Below are positions 56,201 to 64,000 of a stretch of 64,000 nt of DNA, piece after piece. The translations under genes were made by a program, and so were the position numbers. A model generated the notes under the pieces. That model did not search any database. It saw only the letters and a program-made list of their open reading frames with translations, and had not been told where the DNA came from. The DNA is from Spizellomyces punctatus DAOM BR117 (lineage: Eukaryota; Chytridiomycota; Chytridiomycetes; Spizellomycetales; Spizellomycetaceae): the NCBI RefSeq assembly GCF_000182565.1, contig NW_015971556.1:1-64000 (forward strand), written 5' to 3'. The stretch's first letter is position 1, and each line of letters begins with the position of its first letter.

Positions 56201-59200
56201 GATATCGTGGGGTGGATTCTATGTCAATGGATGGCCCAACACGGATGATAAAGGAATTGCCTATTTTGCTTGGGGCGTTGGAAGTTACCCCGGTTGGGAT
56301 GATGTTGTGTGAGTTTGATGATGTGTGAGAGCGTCCGAAATCAGTGCTAATTTCTGCTTTTCAATATAGGTCGACTCGTCAGGCGTCAAGCTTGCAACAA
56401 ATTGGAATGGCACTTGGATTGAATCTCCTTAACGGCGAGACCTTGTACGCCACGGTTACTGCTTACAGCCACGCTGGTCTGGGTACCACATCCATATCGC
56501 CGGCAGTCATTGTTGACTATACCGGTCCAGTTTCGGACGCAGGAATTACCTCCATAAGCGTTGTCCGTAACACAGATGGATCCTATAATGTGCGAGCTAT
56601 GTGGGATACTTTTGACGACTTGGAAAGTTCAGTCGTATCTGTAGGATGGATAATCGAAACGGAATATGGGCTGCAGGATGTAGTGCCGTTGACTCCCACC
56701 GATACACCCATATTCGCGACCGGCAAATCGCTTACATTGTCGTCTGGCGTTGAGTACATTGCTCGGGTAGTTGCCACAAATGGAGCGGGTTTGACCCAAG
56801 AAGTGACACGCTCCTTTGAAGTCGACAACATTGTTCGAATCGTGTATGTAGCCAGCGACGGGCCGGAAGGCGCATGGAGTCCTTACACTGGATTAGCATC
56901 AAAGTATTCCTTTTCTTGGGAAGTTACTGGTCATCCATCGTACTTCCTTGTTGCCGTAGGGACCAGGGCAAAGCAGCACGATGTTGAAGGATGGGTACGA
57001 CTCAGTGGCTCCGCAAGGCAATTCGACCTGGATTTGAGTGATACAAGCTTCACAGATGGAGAGACGCTCTATGGTACAGTTTACGCTTTCGATGCGAATG
57101 GAGTGTTGGCGGATCAAGCGACAACGTCCGGCAAGATCATAGACTCCAGTCCACCTGCCATTGGAAAGGTGGTGCATGGTGCAATCCCTTACATACATCA
57201 GCCTTTTGTGGACTCTGTCGATCATATCACAGCATCTTGGTCCGGGTTCACGGATGCGGATAGTGGAATCGCTCTTTACGAAGTTTGCGTGGATTCATCT
57301 CCAGTTGCAAATGGAACTCTACCGTGCAGCAACCTTGATTGGAAGCCCGTGAATGACAGAATTTCCCAGATGCATTTGGTTATGGAACATCTCATGACGA
57401 TAGGTTCCACATACTATGTCAAGGTAACCGTTAATGAATTGCTCATATATTTTGTCGCGCATTTAAGCTCACAAATGCTGGTTCCAGGTGAAAGCGACCA
57501 ATGGCGCCGGATTGTTCACAGTTGGGGTGTCACCTCCTATTCTGATAGATGCTGGTGTACCATCAGGAGGCAGTGTTACCGTTGGCTTTCCGTCGCAGGA
57601 TAGTAATTTTACGTTGATGACATCGCATTCTGATCAGCTTTATTATCTGGACAGAACAGGTATGGTGCCTACCTTTCTGCATTTGAAACATGTTCACGAT
57701 CATAGTGATAACGGTCATCTTTCAGTTATTCAGATTACTTGGGACTTCTCCACGGCCCCAATATCAGGAATTGCAAACTATGATGTCGGACTTTATGAAA
57801 AGTATACCAGCATGCGCATGACACCTCCGACGACAGTTCCAGGTGGAATAAATTCCTGGACCTTTACTGCCGCAACAGGGGATTTCACTCTGGAAGAGGG
57901 TCGTGAATATGTGGCAGTGGTGCTAGCAACCAGTGGCTCTCGTGTTGTGGGCGAAGTCAAGTCAAGGTCTTTCATGGTTGATTCAACAGCGCCCCCGGCA
58001 GGAGCCGTTGATGTTACTTTCTTGGGCGCTGTGCCTAGGGCTAGCTCTACCAGTGCAGCTACGTTCGGCGTCAGCAGTTCTGGAGTCGCCTCAAGCATCT
58101 CTTCCGGTATTAGCAATTCCGGAGTCGCATCTAGCATCTCTTCCGGCATTAGCAGTTCCGGAGTCGCATCAAGCATCTCTTCTGGCATTAGCAATTCCGG
58201 ATTTGCATCAAGCATCTCTTCCGGCGTCAGCAGTTCCGGAGCTGCATCAAGCATCTCTTCCGGCGTCGGCAATTCCGAAGCCAGCTCAAGTATCTCGTCC
58301 GATAACATCAGTGTAACTGAATCTGACTCGAATGGTACCCCCTCCCCTACAATTCCGACGAGCTCCCAATCAGGTAGCGACTCGGCGGCGATGACCGATT
58401 ATCAATCCAGCTCTACCATTTCGCCTTTGAGCACCCCAAGCATACTACCTGATCTTACCAATTTCCGCGTAAATTTCCAAGGATTCTCAGATGCCGCATC
58501 TGGGGTTGTCCTGTACAGAGTGGATGTGAGTGTGACATTTCATACCTGCTTGTTGTCAAGCGGACAGCTTATCGCCTATTTTGCTAGGTCGGACTTCATC
58601 CTTACGGCGCGCAAGTCGCAACCGTGGAAGTGAACGACACTTGTGAGACTTGTTCTGCAATTTTCTCCGCAGAATTACGCAACAGGGCAATGTATTTTGC
58701 AACAGGTTTGCTTCTTGCTCTGCTACTCGTACGCCTTTGCTTAACTTTCTAATCTTTCGGAAAAGTTTACGCACGGGACGCTGCCGGGTTGTGGTCTCGT
58801 CCAGCTACGAACGGCCGTGTGTATAGCGCAAATGGTGATGTTTTGGTACAAACCACGACCAATCCACCCTTTCAATGGACCATTGACGCCGCGTTGCCGA
58901 CCGTGCTCGACTTTGTTGCCCAAAATGGTTCTGCAATCACGCTCACAGGCCGAGGTCTGAATAACTTTATAATTTCAGGAGATGGCGCTATACAGCCGAA
59001 TTTCACTTGCCTTTATACCCTTGACGCGGCGACAGATTCGACATCTATATCAACGTCACTCTCTCTGAGCGACCGCGCCGAAGCTCAAATATTGTGTCAA
59101 GTACCAGATCTTGGGTTGGGAAATGTCACTACCTGGGTGAACTTGACAGTGGTTCCTACGGACGCGGTGTACGGCACGTCTTCAATGATCTGGCTGCAGC

Positions 59201-62038
59201 ATATGCGTAAGTTTCAAACTTTCGAGAAAAGAAAGTGTTTCCAGAGGTCAGCATAATGATAGATACTTCAACTCTCCATTTGTAGGGCGGCCCGTTGAAA
59301 GCACATCCTGGAGAACAAATAGTACACCTACGATCGGTTTGGCTTCCAGCGATCCCGCTTACCGTCTCACACCATGGACCTGGGCGATAACATGGCCGAA
59401 TGATTTCACGGATGCCGCCTATTATCAGATTGAAAGCTTCAACAACGTGTTTGCTGTTACATCTGGTCGCTCAACCTCTGCCCTTTTTACGATTGATGCC
59501 TTGAGTACATTAGCTGTGTTTGCACAAGCAGGTCCCTTCCAGTGGACAGTATGTGCGTTCTTCTACGGTGACCGGACTGAAAGTGTGACTCGACGTGACT
59601 GTATTCAATCAACCCCAGTTCATGTGGATCTCACCATGCTCCAAATCAACCCACTTGTGAACGCCGGATACGATAGTGCTATTCCCACTGCGGTTCGAAT
59701 AGTAGGCTATGGATCCGACGTTGGGTTTGAGTATGAGACGGTTCAATTTCAAGATAATACCACCCGTATCACCGCAAACTGGACAGACTCCTTCATCTTC
59801 CCTCCAACAAGTGCAAAGCAAGTGGCGCGGTTTGATATCTTTGCAGGCTACAAACCTTACGAAACAGCAAGTCAGATGTTCATTGTAGGCTCCGCACCTA
59901 CGCTGACAAACGTCTCGTTTGATGCGGCACTCGTACCAGGTGTGCCATATTATGTAACGGTTGTAGCATGGGATAACACTGGGCTTCCGAGTATACATAC
60001 TTCCGCGCCATTGACTTGCGACATAACGCCCCCAACTGTGTACGTAGCTTGCATTGTTTGAATGGTTGGCCACAGATTTGCAAACTGACTTACAATTATT
60101 TGTCTGCTAGTGGTACGATCTATGATGGGAGTTTGACATCTGTTTCTACCACGGCATATCAAGCGATTACCACAGAATTGCAAGCTTATTGGCGTGGATT
60201 CGTTGACTCTGAGACCGTACTAAAACAATACGAGTACCAAATTTGTTTGGACAATAGTACTTGCGTCGGAGCTCCACGATCGGCGGGGATGCACACCAGA
60301 GCGAAGGTGACAGATCTTCAGCTAGAGCATGGGCAGCATTACCATTTCCGCTTGAAGGTAAATTATCTGTTTGCATAACCTATGGTCAGCAAGCGCTAAT
60401 GTGTTCCATTGCCGGTATTGTAGGCGCAGAATGCCGCTGGTCATTGGACGAGCACCGTCTTCTCACGGGGAGTGACGATCGACACGACTCCACCCGTAGT
60501 TCAAAGTGTTCGATTTGGAAATGGTGGACCCGTAGCAATTGCAAACGATCCAACCTTCGCCCTGAATTGGCATTTTACGGACCCCGAATCACCTATCGTT
60601 GAATATGAAGTACAAATCGGAACAACGAACGGAGGACCTCAAATCCTTCCTTTGACGTCCCTCTCCACCCAAACTTCGCTTCCACTCTCTGGGCTACACC
60701 TTGAGCATGGAACGTACTTGTATGCATCTGTGATAGCGAAGAATGCTGCTGGGTTGACCACAGTCGCACATAGCTCCCCTGTTATGATTGACTTGACTCC
60801 GCCAAAAGTTGTGGGAACGATAGTGGCTTTCAATGACATGAACTTCGTGCAAGGAGTTGGAAGCGTGGAAGTTGTGGCCACTTGGGATAACGTTTTTGTG
60901 GATGGGCATTCTGCAATTGTTGAATATCAGGTCAGTTACTCTAGCTAGACTCACAAATCTGGTCGGTTACAATTGGTATTAGCTGCCATTGCTGACTCGC
61001 TTGATGGTTTGTTAGTATGCGGTTGGGAAAGTCGGACAACCCACATATTTCATGAATTTCACCAGCGTCAACACAAATGTGTCGATTCCATCTGGCACGC
61101 TGATCACGGTGGGCGATGGTGACCGAGTGACTGTTTCCGTCAAAGCTGTTAATCAAGCTGGTTTATCCATCATGGCGACATCCGCGGTAAACATCAAATT
61201 GATCGTTGTTTAACCAATTGCCGAATCGCTAATTACGTTTAATCCAGGCGGTTGGGTTCACGAACAGCCCACCATCCTCGTTCACCATCCAACTGTTGGA
61301 CCCTAGTTTGCGAACGCTGACTACATACTACGACGGAGTCTATTACATTCGTTCGGCGGCAGATCTCTACATAAGACTTGTAGGACTAAGTGATCTTACA
61401 AGTGGAATCGCATATCTGGAGATGCAATTGAACAAACTTGGAGATACGACGCCCGTGTTTGATTGGACACGGTTCAACGCTAGTAACGAAGTGAAATTGA
61501 ATGCACCTGTGGTGGAAATTGGTGTACCACTCAGCGTTTCGGTGAGGGCTACTAATCGAGTGGGATTGACAGCCAACGCACAAAGCGATTTGTTTATCGT
61601 AACGCCTGGACCTCCAGACCCTGGTACGGTTGGCAATTCTTCTGTCCTCTTCTCCGTCTTCGTCAGTTCAAATGATATTGACCCACATCCATCTCTTCTG
61701 GTACCACTGTAGCAACGGTGCAGTTGTCGTGGAACCTGGACACAACCCCGTATAGCATTGCAACACTTATTACCGGTCCGCAAATTTCCAACGCAACTGG
61801 ACCGCTTACCTATACGCTAGGAGTTTTCTCCAGTCGGACTATTTCGGCATTTAATGTCTACCCACGGTCAACGATAACAGTTCCCGGCAACGGAAGCAGC
61901 CTCTCGATTGACATCCCACTCCCTGCTGGCATATCAGCTTACCGAACTAATTTTACAGCTGTTCTTGAGGCAACAAACCTGGTTGGAGATAGCAGGACGG
62001 TTGTAACACTTTTGGAAGGACTTGCCGGGCCAATTTGA
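50225..62038 (+). CDS. Second giant secreted protein with FN3-like module array and Cys-rich N-terminus
   Basis: The ATG is at 50225 and the first exon 50225-50559; the TGA is at 62036-62038. There are more than 25 exons and roughly 3,300 residues. The signal peptide (VLTLFLAILLPSLVRA) is followed by a Gly/Pro linker and a Cys-rich region (CYGYYDFRTVNCPAPYCGGY, then CRRCNC). A long beta-rich part (51-53 kb) precedes at least a dozen FN3-like modules of the same type as in the minus-strand giant: DATPPRVGSVK (53.3 kb), DTTPPIPSGSV (54.4), DSSPPAIGKVVHG (57.15), DSTAPPAGAV (58.0), DITPP (60.0), DTTPPVVQSV (60.5) and DLTPPKVVGT (60.8). The typical core FTDADSGIALYEVCV and VKATNGAGLFTVG is present. 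A 39-base Ser-rich tandem repeat lies at 58073-58306. There is no membrane anchor. Near 51180 the frame must slip at a GGG run (SLSV to NHIQLLTAVARY), an intron misread or a one-base indel. It is probably a paralogue, in its module region, of the other giant. Confidence 0.75.
58073..58306 (+). repeat. Six tandem 39-base units encoding a Ser-rich 13-residue repeat
   Basis: Units start at 58073, 58112, 58151, 58190, 58229 and 58268, each exactly 39 bases. They encode S(S/N)SGVASSISSGI with small changes (F or A for V, V for I; the last unit is divergent). This is inside the second giant protein, between two FN3-like modules. It is followed by a Ser/Thr/Pro-rich stretch, so it probably forms an O-glycosylated spacer. 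Confidence 0.9.
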
Positions 62039-62369
62039 ACTGGGAAGAGTATGATAGATTTTGTATATATACGTGGGGAACAGACCGGCAACTACAGACG
62101 GTCCGCGTGGAGGGCAGACGCGACGGAAGGTTCCTCTGTGCGAAAGCTCGGTTGCACCTGTATTGTAAACTTAAAAATGCCTCCACAATAAATATGTTTA
62201 TATCAGAACTAGGTTGCAAAATGTGCTCCAATAACAGATGTCCGGGGGATGTTGTACCCTGGCAGGTGTACAATAGGCAATCTACTCCTGCTTCCTGATG
62301 GGTATGACGCTCCTTTAAATAAGATACTGGTATGATTATCAATGTGAAAAGAAGTCCTATATTGTAGCC
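62039..62369. other. Convergent intergenic region
   Basis: 331 bases between the stop of the second giant gene and the stop of the flavoprotein. AT-rich; no gene seen. Confidence 0.5.
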
Positions 62370-64000
62370 CTATTCGGCCAGAAAACGGTGTATCAACTGT
62401 ACAGAACACGATCCCTCCCCAACTGCACTAGCAACACGCTTGACGTTTCCGGACCTCAAATCGCCAACGGCGAAGACACCTGGAAGCGTAGTTTCATATA
62501 GCATTGGCTGCCGTTTCCGCTTCCAACCTGCTGCGTGCAGCTTTTCGGGGGTAATGTCCGATCCCGTCTTCAAACGATTGCAAAATTGGGTTAGTAATGT
62601 GATCGAAAGTCTATAGTGAAGCGACAATGTTCACCTGAACGAAGCCTTTCTCGTCGATTGCTATCGAACAGCCGCGAAGCCAATCTGTATTGGGTTCAGC
62701 TCCAGCCATGCAGAAGATGATTGAAATGGGGTGCGTTTCTCGCTGCTTTGTCTCGTTATTCTCCCAAGTGATAGCTTCCAGTTGAATACCGTTTTTTTTC
62801 GACAAATGGAGCTCAACAAGTTCGGTATGAGTATGCACGACAATCTTTGGCGTTGCTAGTACGTTTATGGACGTGTTCAAGCTCATTCCTGTGAATGAGA
62901 AAAAACTGCACGACTTACCCTCGATACGCTGGACCAGATACTTCGACATGGTAGCGGACTAGGGGTAAGAAAAGATCAGGACTGCAAAGACATCTATGTT
63001 TGCGGCATCAATAACTGACCAGCCCAGAACCACGAACAAGCATATGGACCTACAAATAATGTGTCAAGTTTCGCTGTCTTCCAGTGGCGATAAATGATGA
63101 ACATACCTTTGCTACCGATTTGCTTAAAAATACCGCGGCTTGCCCGGCACTGTTAGCACCACCAATTATGGCGACCTCCTTGCCCTCACACAGCCTCGCC
63201 TCCAGTCCAGTTGCAGAATAAAATATTGCGATACCCTCAAGCTCCTCCCAATGTGGTATATGGGTTAATCGACGATACTTGGCCCCGGACGCGATGATAA
63301 TGGTTCGCGCTTTTAATGACTGTTTGTCGTGGAGATGAACCCTGTAAAGAGTACCAGGACCAGCTTCCAACTGTTGAGCTTTGGCTGGAATAATGAACTT
63401 GGCGCCGAACTTCATGGCTTGCAGAGTGCCTGCCTGAGCCAAGTCTTGGCCAGATATGCCAAGGGGGAACCCTATGGAAGGAAATATTCAATTGCACCTT
63501 GCAGACAGGAACATGTATCGATCGGTATTTACCGAGATAGTTTTCAATCTGAATTTGGCTAGTTCAGTTCAAGGGAGTGAGCATACAATAAATTACGACT
63601 AGACTATACCTTTGACGATGACCCTGCCTGTCCGCCTGGCGCTTCCTGCTCGACCATGGCCGTGCTCAACCCTTCGCTTGCAGCATAAACTCCAGCAGCC
63701 AGTCCTGCTGGGCCTTTGGAAAAAGAATTACTATTTCGAGCTTGGGCAGTTGCCGCATCCACTAAGCGTGGTAATGCAACGTACCTGCTCCAACAATAAT
63801 TGTCTCATGCACGGTTTCCTCATCGACGTCGGATGTAATTCTCAGGTATTGAGCCAGCTCACAAACTGACGGGCACCTGAGGACATCTTTACCATGTCCA
63901 ATGACAAGCGGCAGATCCTCTTCAGATACACCGAAATGGTTGAGCTGTGGGCAAGAAATGTTGGTAAGACGGGTTTCCATTCTTATAACATGCACGGCCA
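62370..64000 (-). CDS. Thioredoxin-reductase-like flavoprotein of bacterial fused type, lacking the CxxC (5' end outside window)
   Basis: Minus strand, TAG at 62370-62372, several exons; the start lies beyond the right edge. The visible N-terminal part ([31 protein letters not shown]) matches the small regulatory/thioredoxin-like domain fused to some bacterial thioredoxin-reductase-like proteins. FAD motif: [18 protein letters not shown], split by an intron. Then [32 protein letters not shown], the NAD(P)H motif [18 protein letters not shown] and the final [23 protein letters not shown]. Where classical reductases carry CATC, the sequence reads [11 protein letters not shown], so the redox-active disulfide is absent and the electron acceptor must differ. 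Introns have good signals (e.g. gtaaatacc...ttccatag). It could be an old bacterial acquisition that gained introns. Confidence 0.78.

Noticed and set aside
57793-58308. Minus ORF of 171 residues with a 13-residue repeat
   Set aside because: Antisense shadow of the 39-base coding repeat in the plus-strand giant gene.
1-64000. tRNA, rRNA, CRISPR array or intact transposon
   Set aside because: No TTCGANTCC-type arm in a cloverleaf setting, no spaced identical repeats, and no transposase or reverse-transcriptase motif were recognised by reading; a tRNAscan or RepeatMasker run could still find some.

Overview
This window is eukaryotic nuclear DNA, most likely from a zoosporic (chytrid-like) fungus. 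The case rests on many short spliceosomal introns (about 50-110 bases, GTRNGT donors, CTAAC/CTGAC-like branch sites), fungal families (an HRXXH/Aspf2-type secreted protein, a WSC-like domain, a probable GPI protein), TTAGGG-type telomere motifs scattered inside the sequence, and animal-style extracellular domains (EGF, fibronectin type II, vitellogenin-N), which zoosporic fungi can carry and Dikarya rarely do. The placement is inference. No tRNA, rRNA, CRISPR array or intact transposon was recognised.

Left part, 1-20.5 kb. A truncated gene with a C-terminal RanBP2-like zinc finger (2-424) is followed by gene-poor sequence holding short telomere-like arrays (741, 3522, 7093) and gene remnants or damaged gene models (about 1.05-1.66, 1.69-2.90, 6.49-7.52 and 18.1-18.7 kb). 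Their reading frames switch at short homopolymers. Between them lie three clean genes: a secreted HRXXH protein (4204-5034), a 13-exon OB-fold + Nudix-like + COG0523/CobW GTPase fusion (8434-11327) and a 4-exon FAD-dependent monooxygenase-like enzyme (11806-13826). A small cysteine-motif protein lies at 16239-16748 on the minus strand.

Middle part, 20.5-28.1 kb. A multi-exon secreted protein carries two endonuclease/exonuclease/phosphatase-like domains (20510-26119). It converges on a small secreted protein of unknown family (26253-27079, minus). A multi-pass membrane protein, possibly TLC-like, follows (27277-28098).

Right part, 28.2-62 kb. Two giant multi-exon genes for secreted multidomain proteins dominate. 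The first (28190-46166, minus, about 18 kb) runs from a hydrophobic leader through a vitellogenin-N-like lipid-binding region, a degenerate M23 peptidase-like fold, a long array of FN3-like modules with TPP boundaries, EGF, WSC-like and fibronectin-II domains, to FG-GAP-like repeats. The second (50225-62038, plus, about 12 kb) has a Cys-rich N-terminus, an array of the same FN3-like modules and an exact 39-base Ser-rich tandem repeat. Between them lie a probable GPI-anchored protein (46776-47905) and a single-pass membrane protein with a propeller-like ectodomain (48246-49680, minus). The block therefore looks like a cell-surface/extracellular-matrix locus.

The right edge carries a bacterial-type, CxxC-less thioredoxin-reductase-like flavoprotein (62370 to the edge, minus), cut by the window. 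Exon coordinates were read by eye from splice signals and frame continuity. They are firm for the smaller genes and approximate for the two giants.
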